From assembly GCA_963764215.1 (NCBI GenBank), contig CAVXRS010000010.1:62001-126000 (forward strand): 64,000 nucleotides of DNA. The letters run 5' to 3'. The translations under genes and the position numbers were made by a program. This document shows, piece by piece, positions 45,501 to 54,878 of this stretch (the stretch's first letter is position 1; each line of letters starts with the position of its first letter). Source of the DNA: JAFDWI01 sp963764215. GTDB taxonomy: Bacteria > Actinomycetota > Acidimicrobiia > Acidimicrobiales > Iamiaceae. The notes under the pieces are model-generated. The model was not told where the DNA came from and made no database searches. It saw only the letters and a program-made list of their open reading frames with translations.

Positions 45501-46106
45501 CTAGGCGGTTACGGCGAGGTTGTCGGGAACGGTTGGAATGAGGTGTCGGTCGACCAGACGCCGTACGTCCTCAGCACGGCTCAGATCGATCGATTCGGAC
45601 GGTTGGAACACGTAGGACAAGGTGATCCGGGCGGCCATCTCGACCAGCCGCGGGGAATCGGGGCCGACGAATCGTTCGAAGCTCGGGGCGAGGGCGTCGG
45701 TGACCAGCCGGTAGAGCCGATCGACGTTGCTGAACCCCAGATAGGGCAACACCAGGCCCGGTTCGTGTTCGAGCATGAACTGGAAACCTGCATGCTCCTC
45801 GAGTCCGACAGCGGCAATGGAGATGACCGAACTCAACGCGTCGGACAGGTCCTCCGCTTCGGCCGCCGATGCCGTGGCGGCCGCGAAGAAGGAGCGGAGC
45901 TCGCAGAGCGCGTAGGCGCCCATGATCTGCCGTTTCCCGCCGGGGAACACCCGGTACAGGGTCGCCCGGCTGCAGCCGGCCACCTTGGCGAGATCGGCTG
46001 CGTTGGTCTTCGCATAACCCCAACGTCCCAACAGGACGCCGGCCGCATCGATCAGCGACTGCTCGACGTTCGTGGATGCGACGTGCGACGCCCCGGTTGC
46101 CCCCAT
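45501..46106 (-). CDS. TetR-family regulator (partner of the diiron gene)
   Basis: Protein of 201 residues. The N-terminal helix-turn-helix is clear (NAADLAKVAGCSRATLYRVFPGGK), the rest is a ligand-binding helical domain. Its start lies 1-2 bp from a perfect 10-bp inverted repeat (46108-46138), the natural site for autoregulation and for control of the diiron gene downstream. Ligand unknown. Confidence 0.85.
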   Translation of the reverse strand: MGATGASHVASTNVEQSLIDAAGVLLGRWGYAKTNAADLAKVAGCSRATLYRVFPGGKRQIMGAYALCELRSFFAAATASAAEAEDLSDALSSVISIAAVGLEEHAGFQFMLEHEPGLVLPYLGFSNVDRLYRLVTDALAPSFERFVGPDSPRLVEMAARITLSYVFQPSESIDLSRAEDVRRLVDRHLIPTVPDNLAVTA

Positions 46107-46107
46107 T

Positions 46108-46138
46108 GATGAGACACTAAGAACTTCGGTGTCTCATC
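46108..46138. promoter_or_regulatory. TetR operator: perfect 10-bp palindrome
   Basis: GATGAGACAC (46108-46117), an 11-base spacer, then GTGTCTCATC (46129-46138). It lies just before the TetR start and overlaps the end of the second TetR gene. Confidence 0.8.
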
Positions 46139-46746
46139 GTCAACGGTTTGGCCCGGTGACTTCGGTCACGAGGCCCCCTCCGGTGCCGGAGCACACCGGC
46201 GAGGAGGTAGCCGTGGACCAGCGTGCGCACCTCGTCCGGATCGTCGAGATTCCACACACCCTGACCACGCGTGAACGTGAGGATCATCCGCGCCAGGAAA
46301 TCGGCCACCTCGTCGACGTCGACTCCGTCATCGAGTTCCTCGGCCTCGAGCAAGGGGGTCAGATAGTCGTGGAGCGCATCGATGATCAGCGGAGTCGAGA
46401 TCGAGAGATGAGGCAGCAGCCGTTCCGGCTCGGTCTCGACCACCTTCTGGAAGACCTCGTGGCTGGAAAGCGCCCGGTGGGCGAAGGGCAACCCCACCTC
46501 GAGTTGGGCGGCCAGGCCCGCACAACCGTCGACTTCGTCGGCCAGCCGGCGGAAGAAGACCGCTACCTCCCGGGCGATCGCTTCTTCGAAGACCTCGTCA
46601 CGGCCGCCGGGAAAGTGGCGGTAGATCGTCGCCCGTCCCACGCCGGCCCGGTCGGCCACCGCATCCAGGGAGGTCTTGGCGATCCCGTTCACGCGCACAC
46701 AATCGACCGCCGCAGCCAGGATTCGCCCGCGGGTGTCATCGGCCAT
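46117..46746 (-). CDS. TetR-family regulator
   Basis: Protein of 209 residues with a typical helix-turn-helix (SLDAVADRAGVGRATIYRHFPGG) and a helical C-terminal domain. ATG 46746 was chosen. Its end runs into the palindrome of the following TetR gene. Two successive TetR genes suggest a duplication, but their C-terminal parts differ. The target is unknown; the SURF1 gene is upstream. Confidence 0.85.
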   Translation of the reverse strand: MADDTRGRILAAAVDCVRVNGIAKTSLDAVADRAGVGRATIYRHFPGGRDEVFEEAIAREVAVFFRRLADEVDGCAGLAAQLEVGLPFAHRALSSHEVFQKVVETEPERLLPHLSISTPLIIDALHDYLTPLLEAEELDDGVDVDEVADFLARMILTFTRGQGVWNLDDPDEVRTLVHGYLLAGVLRHRRGPRDRSHRAKPLTMRHRSS

Positions 46747-46794
46747 GCCACACGATCCTATGGCGCCCCTCGCCACCACCCCGGGGCGCTCGGG

Positions 46795-47660
46795 TCAACG
46801 GTCGACGTCGGTGAGATCGAGCACCCCGTCATCGTCGACGAACGCACCGGGTGGCAGATCGTCCGAGCCGCCGTCCGGGCCGTCGCCCCCACCGCGCTTC
46901 TTCTCCCGGTCGCGAGCCACGAGCCACAACAGGAGCGGATAGCCGACGAGGGCCAGCGCGGTGAAGCTGAACCACTGGATCGTGTAGCTCAGATGGGGCC
47001 CGTTGGTGAGCACGGGACGATCCAGGTTCTGCGGGGGGCGTTTGCCCGGGTCGGGTGGCCGCTGGGACTGACGCAGCAGGAATCCTGGAACGAGCCGCTG
47101 CGAGAACTGCCGCTGGATAACCGGAACGTCGATCCGTAGGTACGTCCTCTGGGCACGACCGCCGCGATCCGCGGATTCCCCGGAGAGCCGGGACTCGCTC
47201 TCGGACAACAGGCCGGTGACCGTGACCCGACCGGTGGGCGGTTGGGCGCCCGGGGGCGTCGACACGACCGGCCCGGTCGAGGGCAGCCAGCCCCGGTTCA
47301 CCAAGAGCACCCGACCGTCGTCGAGCAACAGCGGCGAGACGATCCAGACGCCGGGAACGCCTTCGGGCGACGCCTGGGCATTGATCACGATGTCCTGGGA
47401 GACCAGGTACCTCCCGGTCGCCCGGACGTTCCGGTCGAGCTCGTTCTTCACGTCGGTCGCCGTGGTCGAGGTTCCGATCACCTTGTCGATCGGGGTCACC
47501 GGCGCGACCATGTTCGCCTCGACCCGCGGTTGAAGGCTTGTCGTTGGTGCAGGCGACGGATCTGCCACAGCCCGGCATTGACGAAGACGACCACGAGCAC
47601 GAGCACGATCACATGGCCGAAGATCCACTTCGGTTTCAGCGCGAATGCGTACCGCGACAC
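46795..47660 (-). CDS. SURF1-family protein (frameshifted)
   Basis: Membrane protein that in other bacteria assists cytochrome c oxidase haem insertion. The N-terminal helix (WIFGHVIVLVLVVVFVNAGLWQ) is followed by RRLHQRQ, the family-typical W-Q-x-x-R. A single missing base near 47530 breaks the frame; the other frame then gives VEANMVAPVTPIDKVIG, LVNRGWLP, and the C-terminal helix (YTIQWFSFTALALVGYPLLLW). Length 866 is one base short of a codon multiple. Start GTG 47660, close to a purine-rich stretch. Confidence 0.8.
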
Positions 47661-47723
47661 CCCGGTGAGGCTACGGCCGTGCTCGGATTCCGGCACCATT
47701 CGACCGGGCGGCGATCCGCACGG

Positions 47724-48194
47724 TCACCACAGATCGATCATGAGCCCGCCCGCCAGGGTCGCCCCCAACTCGCGCGCCGCGTCCAGATCGGCCGGGGCGA
47801 TGTCGCCGATGACGACGAGCGGTTTCTGCACCTGTGTCCAGCGCAGGCCCGTGAGCACCTTCTCGGTGTCGCGCAACGCCCCGGATGCGTCGCTGTCTCC
47901 CTTGCACACCAGCGCGCACGGTTTGTCGACGGTCGTGCCCAGGCACGGGTAGTAGATGCGCTCGAGGAAGTCCTTCATCAGCCCGTTGATCATCCCGATG
48001 TTCGGCGGCGCCGCGAGCACCACGAGATCGGTGGCGAGCACGTCCGCCGGTCCGGCGTCCAGGGGCTCGACCAGCCGCGCCTCGACCCCTTCGACGCCGT
48101 CGGAGCGGGTGCCTGCGATGAGCGCGTCGACCAGGCGCCGATTCGACCCGCTGCGCGACGAACACACCACCAACAACTGCTTGTCACCGCCCAT
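47724..48194 (-). CDS. Flavodoxin-like NAD(P)H oxidoreductase
   Basis: Small flavodoxin-fold protein of 156 residues. The phosphate loop is SSRSGSNRRL, with the later APPNIGMINGLMKDFLER segment that frames FMN. Family members reduce quinones or carry electrons. Downstream of the acyl-CoA ligase on the same strand (gap 6 bp) and upstream of the SURF1 gene. Confidence 0.75.
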   Translation of the reverse strand: MGGDKQLLVVCSSRSGSNRRLVDALIAGTRSDGVEGVEARLVEPLDAGPADVLATDLVVLAAPPNIGMINGLMKDFLERIYYPCLGTTVDKPCALVCKGDSDASGALRDTEKVLTGLRWTQVQKPLVVIGDIAPADLDAARELGATLAGGLMIDLW

Positions 48195-48200
48195 GGGTGA

Positions 48201-49829
48201 TCAGTCGTTGGGTAACTGGTAGTCCGCGAAGCGGGTCCGTAGGTCCTTCTTGGAGAACTTGCCGACCGAGGTCTTGGGGATCTCCTCGACGAAGACCACG
48301 TCGTCGGGCAACCACCATTTGGCCACCCGCGGGGTGAGGAAATCGATCACCTCGTCCTTGGTGAGCTCCTCGCCGGGCTTGACCACGACGCAGGCCAGTG
48401 GACGCTCCTGCCACTTGGGGTGCTTCACCCCGATGACCGCGGCTTCTGCGACCTTGGGGTGGGCCATCATCTCGTTCTCGAGTTCCACCGACGAGATCCA
48501 CTCGCCGCCCGACTTCACCACGTCCTTGGTGCGATCGACGATTCTGATGTATCCCTCGGCGTCGACGGTGGCGACGTCGCCGGTGCGGAGCCAACCGTCC
48601 TCGGTGAACGACTCCGCCGAGCGATCGTCGTTGTAGTAGCTCTTCGCGATCCAAGGTCCCTGGGCCTGCAGCTCGCCGCGGGATTCGCCGTCCCGGGGAA
48701 CCTGGTCACCGGTGACCTGGTCGACGATCCGCAGGTTCACCCCTACCATCGGCAGGCCGATCGTGGTGCCGAGATCGAACAACTCGTCTTCGGAAGCGTC
48801 CGCGAACTTGGCCTTGACCACGCCGACCGAGCCGACCGGGGAGGTCTCGGTCATGCCCCACGCCTGGGTGATCGGGATGCCGATCTCGGCCTTGTAGGCC
48901 TCCGACAACGATCGCGGCACTGCCGAACCGCCACAGGGCACCGCCCGCAGCGCGGACGTGTCGCGACCCTTGAGCTCGGGCAGCACACCCATCCAGATCG
49001 TGGGCACCCCCGCGGTGATCGTGATCTTCTCCTCGACGATCAGGTCCGCCAACGCCTTGGGCGCCATCTGCGGACCGGGCAGGATCAGGTCCGCGCCCAC
49101 CCCGACCGTGGCGTGGGCGATCCCCCAGGCGTTCGCGTGGAACATCGGCACCACCGGCATGACCTTGTCCCGTTCGGTGACTCCGATCCCATCGGCGACC
49201 ATCACGGCCATGGCGTGCAGGAACTGTGACCGGTGGCTGTAGACGACACCTTTGGGGTTGCCCGTGGTGCCGGACGTGTAACACATCATCGCGGCGTCGT
49301 TCTCGTCTGCGACGTGCCACTCCACCGGCGACGCCGCGGCGAGCAGTTCCTCATAGTCGTGGAGCTGGATCCTGCCGGCATCGGAGGGGAGGTCGGGCGC
49401 GCCGTCGTCCATGATCACGACGTGGCGCACGGTGTCGAAGCCTTCGAGCAGCGGCCACAGCAGTTTGGCGAGCGAACCATCGACGAAGATGACCTCGTCG
49501 GCGGCATGATTGACGATGTAGGTGAGCTGTTCGGGGAACAGCCGGATGTTCAGGGTGTGGGTGACCCGGCCACTGCAGGGAGCAGCGAAGTACAACTCGA
49601 GGTGGCGCGCGGTGTTCCAGCCGAAGGTGCCGACCCGGGCATCTGTGGAAAGGCCCAGGTCGTCGAAGACCCCGCCCAGGCGTCGCGCCCGCTCGGCCCA
49701 GGCGCCGTAGGTCGTCCGGTCCCGACCGGTCGCGGTGCCGGTGACGATCTCCTTGTCGGCGAACAGCTTCTCGGCACGCTCGAACAGCATGATCTCCGAC
49801 AGCGGAACGTCCTGCATCAGGCCCTTCAT
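48201..49829 (-). CDS. Long-chain fatty-acid-CoA ligase (FadD-type)
   Basis: Adenylate-forming enzyme of 542 residues. AMP-binding motif YTSGTTGNPKGV, the second motif WGMTETSPVG, and the conserved GEWISSVELENEM region with the C-terminal lysine (TSVGKFSKKDL). Likely activates a fatty acid to its CoA ester. ATG 49829 is preferred since AAGGGG lies 9 bp before it; an ATG three codons upstream is also possible. It follows the acyl-CoA dehydrogenase on the same strand. Confidence 0.85.
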   Translation of the reverse strand: MKGLMQDVPLSEIMLFERAEKLFADKEIVTGTATGRDRTTYGAWAERARRLGGVFDDLGLSTDARVGTFGWNTARHLELYFAAPCSGRVTHTLNIRLFPEQLTYIVNHAADEVIFVDGSLAKLLWPLLEGFDTVRHVVIMDDGAPDLPSDAGRIQLHDYEELLAAASPVEWHVADENDAAMMCYTSGTTGNPKGVVYSHRSQFLHAMAVMVADGIGVTERDKVMPVVPMFHANAWGIAHATVGVGADLILPGPQMAPKALADLIVEEKITITAGVPTIWMGVLPELKGRDTSALRAVPCGGSAVPRSLSEAYKAEIGIPITQAWGMTETSPVGSVGVVKAKFADASEDELFDLGTTIGLPMVGVNLRIVDQVTGDQVPRDGESRGELQAQGPWIAKSYYNDDRSAESFTEDGWLRTGDVATVDAEGYIRIVDRTKDVVKSGGEWISSVELENEMMAHPKVAEAAVIGVKHPKWQERPLACVVVKPGEELTKDEVIDFLTPRVAKWWLPDDVVFVEEIPKTSVGKFSKKDLRTRFADYQLPND

Positions 49830-49954
49830 CGCATGCATCCCCTTGCGTCATCCAGTCGTCGGGTGTGCAGTGACGTGCCCGCGACCGGATCGGGAACGCC
49901 GCCACGCCCAAGCGTAGGCCGAAGTTCCGGCGACGTGTTCCGCCGAATCGGAGA

Positions 49955-51079
49955 TCAGTGGTCGTGGGGCAGGCCGAGCACGCGTTCGGCGACGATGTTG
50001 CGTTGCACCGAACCCGTGCCGCCCCCGATCGTGAGTGCCTGGGAGAACAGATAGCCGAAGTGCCAGATCCCCGGGTCGCCACCGAGCGGTCCGGTCCCTT
50101 CGCCGGCTTCGAGCAACCCCGCCGCGCCGGCCAGGTCCTTGGCGAGGCCCATGATGTCCTGGCCGTGTTCGTCGGCCTTGATCTTGCGGATCGACGCTTC
50201 CGGCCCGGGTTCGGACCCGCTGATACGGGCGGAGAGGGTGCGCAGGCGGATCAGGCGGAGAATCTCGGCGTCGATGTGGAGCGCGGCCATCCGATCCCGG
50301 AGCACCGGATCGGTGGTGCTGCCCGCGGCACGCACGGTGGCGAGCAGGTCACCCGCGGTGGGCCCCATTCCCCAGAGCGCGCCCGGCTCGGACAGCGAGA
50401 CGCGTTCGTTGCCGAGGGTGACCTTCGCCAGCGACCAACCCTGGTTCACCTCGCCCACCCGGTTCGCGTCGGGGATCCGGGCATCCGTGAAGAACACCTG
50501 GTTGAAGTTGTGGGCACCGGTCATCTCGACGATCGGGGACAACTCGATGCCCGGTGTCTCCATGTCGACGACGAAGTAGGTGATGCCCGAATGCCGGTCG
50601 GCGTCCGGGTCGGTCCGGGCGATGAGGATGCCCCAACGGGCGAGGTGGCCGAGTGACGTCCAGATCTTGGTGCCGTTCACGACCCATTCGTCCCCGTCGC
50701 GGATCGCCCGGGTGGTCAGGCTCGCCAGATCCGATCCGGCATCGGGCTCGCTGAAGAGCTGGCACCACGTCTCCTCACCCGAGAGCAAACCGGGCAACCA
50801 CCGCTGTTGTTGATCCGGTGTGCCGGCGTGCAGCAGGGTCGGGCCCGCCCAGCCGATCCCGATCGGGTTGTTCGGCCGCTTGATCCCGGCACGGCGCAGC
50901 TCGTCGTCGATGATCAGCTGGTGCACCGGATCGGCGTCGAGCCCGTAGGGCTCCGGCCAGTGCGGCGCCACGTAGCCCGCGTGGGCGAGTGCCACGCCGT
51001 CGGGATCGGGATGATCGGCGATCCAGTCGCGTACCTGGGCACGGCGAGGGTCGTCGTCGGGAGGAAGCTCGAAGTCCAT
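49955..51079 (-). CDS. Acyl-CoA dehydrogenase
   Basis: FAD enzyme of 374 residues. The signature QLFSEPDAGSDLA, the motif WVVNGTKIWTS and the C-terminal GGGTGSVQRNIVAERVLGLP are in place. It is of the actinobacterial FadE group, with beta-oxidation or sterol side-chain oxidation as possible roles. It lies divergent to the beta-helix gene, upstream of the FadD gene. Confidence 0.85.
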   Translation of the reverse strand: MDFELPPDDDPRRAQVRDWIADHPDPDGVALAHAGYVAPHWPEPYGLDADPVHQLIIDDELRRAGIKRPNNPIGIGWAGPTLLHAGTPDQQQRWLPGLLSGEETWCQLFSEPDAGSDLASLTTRAIRDGDEWVVNGTKIWTSLGHLARWGILIARTDPDADRHSGITYFVVDMETPGIELSPIVEMTGAHNFNQVFFTDARIPDANRVGEVNQGWSLAKVTLGNERVSLSEPGALWGMGPTAGDLLATVRAAGSTTDPVLRDRMAALHIDAEILRLIRLRTLSARISGSEPGPEASIRKIKADEHGQDIMGLAKDLAGAAGLLEAGEGTGPLGGDPGIWHFGYLFSQALTIGGGTGSVQRNIVAERVLGLPHDH

Positions 51080-51108
51080 GCGGTCCGTGACGGTAGCGTG
51101 CCTGGACG

Positions 51109-52005
51109 ATGGCCGCCGCGTCCCCGTTCCGACTCGAGGTGGTCTCCGGGCCGGGTCCGGGACGTGTCACGCTGGACGGCGAGGCGCGATCGAGCATCAC
51201 GGCCGCGCTGGGAGCAGCCCGTCACGGATCGGTCGTGGAGATCGGGCGAGGACGCTACGGCGCGACCAGCGAGCGCCTCCCGTTGCGGATTCCCGCCGGG
51301 GTCACCGTCCGGGGTCCGGCGCCGCCCGACCTTCCCACGGAGGCCCGCAAGCATCTGCCGACGCCCGTGCCGGCAGCACTGACCGGCCCGGGACCCCTCG
51401 TGCAGATCGACGGCGATGACGTCCACCTCGCCCACCTCCGACTCGTTGCGAACGCCGGAGGCGTCGCCGTGGACGCCCGGAACGTGCGCCACCTCAGGAT
51501 CGAGGCGTGTGCGTTGGTCGGGGATCTGGAGTTGGCGCACGTGGAAGACGCACGCATCCTCTGGACCGACCTCACTCCCGGGCGGATCCGCTTGCTGCAC
51601 GTCGACGGTGCGCACATCACCGGGGGGCGAGTCGAAGCGCCCGGCGGCGTCGGCGCCACCGCGATCACCGTTCAGAACGGCTCCGACGCCCGGATCGAGG
51701 CCGCGGCGATCACGGAGGCGCGCACGGGTGTTTCGATCACCGACAGCAGGTCCGTGCTGATCGGCGCCTGTGCCGTCCTCGCCGACGACTGCGCCGTCGA
51801 GGTGCGCGGGTCCCGTGACGTCCAGGTGGCCGGCAATCGACTCCGGGCATCGCGAACCGTCGTCCTCGCAGATTGCGAAGACGCTGCGGTCAACGCGAAC
51901 GGCATCGAACGTGCCGACACCGGGGTGGCACTCGAGCGGTGCAGGGCGACCGTGATCGGCGCCAACCACTTCGGCGACGTCTGCCACGAGATCGAGGAGA
52001 GCTGA
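51109..52005 (+). CDS. Parallel beta-helix protein
   Basis: Protein of 298 residues with repeated short strands of the right-handed beta-helix type (VHLAHLRLVANAG, VRHLRIEACALVG, VEDARILWTDL, VLIGACAVLADDCAVEVR). It has no signal peptide. No catalytic motif was recognised, so a binding or scaffold role is possible. Precedes the second acyl-CoA synthetase by 62 bp on the same strand. Confidence 0.6.
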   Translation: MAAASPFRLEVVSGPGPGRVTLDGEARSSITAALGAARHGSVVEIGRGRYGATSERLPLRIPAGVTVRGPAPPDLPTEARKHLPTPVPAALTGPGPLVQIDGDDVHLAHLRLVANAGGVAVDARNVRHLRIEACALVGDLELAHVEDARILWTDLTPGRIRLLHVDGAHITGGRVEAPGGVGATAITVQNGSDARIEAAAITEARTGVSITDSRSVLIGACAVLADDCAVEVRGSRDVQVAGNRLRASRTVVLADCEDAAVNANGIERADTGVALERCRATVIGANHFGDVCHEIEES

Positions 52006-52067
52006 GGGGTGCGGTCGTGCCTACACTCGTGGCCGATCCAATTTCCGATGCCGCCGAAGGGGAACGC

Positions 52068-53684
52068 ATGACCGGCTGGAACTTTGCAGATATCTGGGAG
52101 ATCGCGGCGGGCCAGCTCCCCGACGCGCCCGCCCAGATCCAGGGTGACCAACGGTGGAACTGGGCCACGTTCGACCGACGGGCCGACGGAGTGGCCAGAT
52201 TCCTTCTGGACCGCGGTGTCGTCGAGCAGGACAAGGTCGCCCAGTACCTCTACAACTGCCCCGAATACCTCGAGTCGGTGTTCGCCTCGTTCAAGGCCGG
52301 ACTCGTACCCATCAACACCAACTTCCGGTACGCGGACGCCGAGTTGGTCTACCTCTGGGACAACGCGGACGTGGTCGCCGTGGTCTTCCACGGCACCTTC
52401 ACCGCGACGATCGAGCGGATCCGGACCCAGGTTCCCCGGGTGACGACGTGGCTGTGGGTGGACGATTCCTCCGGACCCTGTCCCGACTGGGCGACGCCCT
52501 ATGAGGATGCGGCTGAATACGAGCCCGGTGAGCGTCCCGTCCAGGGACCGTGGGGCCGGAGTGGCGACCACCTGCTGATGACCTACACCGGCGGCACCAC
52601 CGGGATGCCCAAAGGAGTGATGTGGCGTCAGGACGACCTGATCAGGAACCTGATCGGGAACTTCCTCCCCGACGTGCGCAACGGCGTCGACGCCGAGGTC
52701 ATCCGCAACGCGGTGCAGGCACCGGGGCCGATCGGTCTCCCGGCCTGCCCCCTCATGCACGGGACGGGTCAGTTCACCCAGTTGATCATTCTGTCGCTCG
52801 GTGGGTGCACGGTCACTCTGCAGAGCCGGAACTTCGACGTGGTCGAACTGCTCGACACCGTCGTGCGCGAAAAGGTGCAGCAGATCGCCCTGGTCGGAGA
52901 CGCGTTCTCGAAACCGATCCTGGCCGCGCTCGACGCCGAACCGGACCGCTGGGACCTCTCCAGCCTGTTCCTCATCGCCTCCTCCGGGGTGATGTGGAGC
53001 GAAGAGTCCAAGAAGCGACTGCTCGAGTACCAGCCCGGCATGGTCCTCGTCGACGCATTCTCGTCCTCCGAAGCGGTCGGCATGGGTCAGTCGACGTCGA
53101 CCGCGGGGGGCACGTCGCACACGGCGAAGTTCACGCTCGGTGAGAATGCCCGGGTGATCGACGAGGCGAACAACGACGTCGAACCCGGCTCGGGTCAGGC
53201 CGGTCGGGTGGCACTCAAGGGCTACGTACCCGTCGGCTACTACAAGGACGAGGAGAAGACCGCCCGCACCTTCGTCACGATCGACGGCGAGCGGTATGTG
53301 ATCCCCGGCGACTACGCCCAGGTCGAAGCCGATGGCACCCTGACCCTGCTCGGGCGCGGTTCGGTCGTGATCAACACCGGCGGCGAGAAGGTCTTCCCAG
53401 AAGAGGTCGAAGAGGCGCTCAAGACGCATGACAGCGTCTTCGATGCGGTGGCGGTCGGCGTCCCCGACGACAAGTTCGGCGAGGCGGTTGTCGCCGTGGT
53501 CCAACCCGCCGACCCTGCCATCGGGGTGGACGAAGCCGTGCTCATCGCGCATGTCAAAGCGCAGCTCGCGGCCTACAAGGCGCCCAAGCGGATCATCGAG
53601 ATCGACACCATCGGTCGGGCCGCGAACGCCAAGGTCGACTACAAACGACTCAAGCAGTACGCACGCGACGAGCTCGGCCTCTGA
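52068..53684 (+). CDS. Acyl-CoA synthetase (FadD-type)
   Basis: Adenylate-forming enzyme of 538 residues. AMP-binding motif YTGGTTGMPKGVMWRQ, SSEAVGMGQSTS, and the C-terminal LGRGSVVINTGGEKVFPEEVEEA. The wording is close to the actinobacterial FadD17/FadD19 sterol-side-chain group as I recall it, so steroid CoA activation is a possibility only. ATG 52068 was chosen after an RBS-like GGGGAA. Confidence 0.85.
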   Translation: MTGWNFADIWEIAAGQLPDAPAQIQGDQRWNWATFDRRADGVARFLLDRGVVEQDKVAQYLYNCPEYLESVFASFKAGLVPINTNFRYADAELVYLWDNADVVAVVFHGTFTATIERIRTQVPRVTTWLWVDDSSGPCPDWATPYEDAAEYEPGERPVQGPWGRSGDHLLMTYTGGTTGMPKGVMWRQDDLIRNLIGNFLPDVRNGVDAEVIRNAVQAPGPIGLPACPLMHGTGQFTQLIILSLGGCTVTLQSRNFDVVELLDTVVREKVQQIALVGDAFSKPILAALDAEPDRWDLSSLFLIASSGVMWSEESKKRLLEYQPGMVLVDAFSSSEAVGMGQSTSTAGGTSHTAKFTLGENARVIDEANNDVEPGSGQAGRVALKGYVPVGYYKDEEKTARTFVTIDGERYVIPGDYAQVEADGTLTLLGRGSVVINTGGEKVFPEEVEEALKTHDSVFDAVAVGVPDDKFGEAVVAVVQPADPAIGVDEAVLIAHVKAQLAAYKAPKRIIEIDTIGRAANAKVDYKRLKQYARDELGL

Positions 53685-53714
53685 GGTTCGGCGTTCGAAG
53701 GTTGTGGCCGACCC

Positions 53715-54878
53715 TCAGGGCCGGCCGCCGTTGCGCAGCCTTCCGTAGAGCCGTCGCGGGGCGCGCGTGTAACGGAACAGCTTGGTGGCTTCGACCTCGG
53801 CCGCATGTCGGTGCAGGCGCTCGATTTCGGCCTCGACAGCGCTGAGCCGCCGTGCCAGGTCGGATGCTCGGTGCTCGGCGGCGCGGCGGTCCCGTTCGGC
53901 CTCGGCGGCGCGCTGTCGTGCCGTGCCCGCCTCGACTTCCCGCTGACGAACTGCCTCGTCGGCCTCGGCGAGTCGGTCGACGAGCGCCCGCTCGCCGCCG
54001 GTGGCCCCGACGAAGATGTCGCCTCGTGCTTCCAGGTTCGTGAGGGCCCCGGAGAAGTTCGCGATCACGTCGACCGCGTGGGCGGCGTACAGCTGCGGGT
54101 GCTTTCCCAGCAGGTGCACCAGGTGGTCGTGGCGCACCTGGGCACTGAGCGTCGAACGCATCGACCCGTTCCGCACCCGGTAGTCGGAACCCAGCACCCG
54201 GACCGTCGACAGCGACCAACCCGCATCGATGAGCGCGACCCACATCGCCCAATCCTCGGAGGCCGGTACGTGCTCGTCCCACCCGTCGACCGCTTCGACG
54301 GCCCGCAACCGCAGCACCGCGCAGGTGTCCAGCTTGTTGCCCGAGAGCAGGTCCGAAACCGACGGGCGGGGCGCAGGAATCAGCGCATGCTCGAGCCCGA
54401 ATTGCAGCACGTCTGCGTGCACCGCGGCAACGGTCTCGTCGGCATCCAACACTTCCAGCGCCGCGTGCACGTACCCCGGACGCAGCAGGTTGTCGGCGTC
54501 CAGGGGGAGCACGTAGTCGGCCCGCGCGCGTCCGAGCCCGGTGTTGCGGGCACCGGCAGGGCCGAGCCCCTCGGAGGCGAGCACGGTGACGCCTGCCGCG
54601 TGGACCTTCTCCAGCACTTCGCAGGTGAACGGATCGGTCGACCCGTCGTCGACCACGATCATCTCCAATCCCTCCGCCGCGCAGAGTCTGACGCTCGCCA
54701 ATGCATCGAGGAGAAAGTCTCCGTCGTCGTGGCACGGCGTGAGAACGGTGACCGAGGGATCCGCCGCGGGCGGGGGCACGAGCGCCGCCACGTCGCCGGC
54801 CGACGGCGTAGCCGCCGACGACCCGTCCCATGCCCGGGCGGCTGTGACGCGGCGCTCCGCGGCATCGTCGGTGTTCAC
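53715..54878 (-). CDS. Family 2 glycosyltransferase with C-terminal coiled coil
   Basis: Protein of 387 residues. A GT-A domain: VTVLTPCHDDGDFL, VVDDGSTDP, the acceptor-side DADN motif (PLDADNLLR) and an EDW sequence (ASEDWAMW). After about residue 300 the sequence becomes a heptad-like coiled coil with many Glu, Arg and Ala (about 60 residues) and a basic tail. GTG 54878 overlaps the previous stop, so it is coupled to the large glycosyltransferase upstream. Probably a cell-surface glycan enzyme. Confidence 0.8.
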   Translation of the reverse strand: MNTDDAAERRVTAARAWDGSSAATPSAGDVAALVPPPAADPSVTVLTPCHDDGDFLLDALASVRLCAAEGLEMIVVDDGSTDPFTCEVLEKVHAAGVTVLASEGLGPAGARNTGLGRARADYVLPLDADNLLRPGYVHAALEVLDADETVAAVHADVLQFGLEHALIPAPRPSVSDLLSGNKLDTCAVLRLRAVEAVDGWDEHVPASEDWAMWVALIDAGWSLSTVRVLGSDYRVRNGSMRSTLSAQVRHDHLVHLLGKHPQLYAAHAVDVIANFSGALTNLEARGDIFVGATGGERALVDRLAEADEAVRQREVEAGTARQRAAEAERDRRAAEHRASDLARRLSAVEAEIERLHRHAAEVEATKLFRYTRAPRRLYGRLRNGGRP

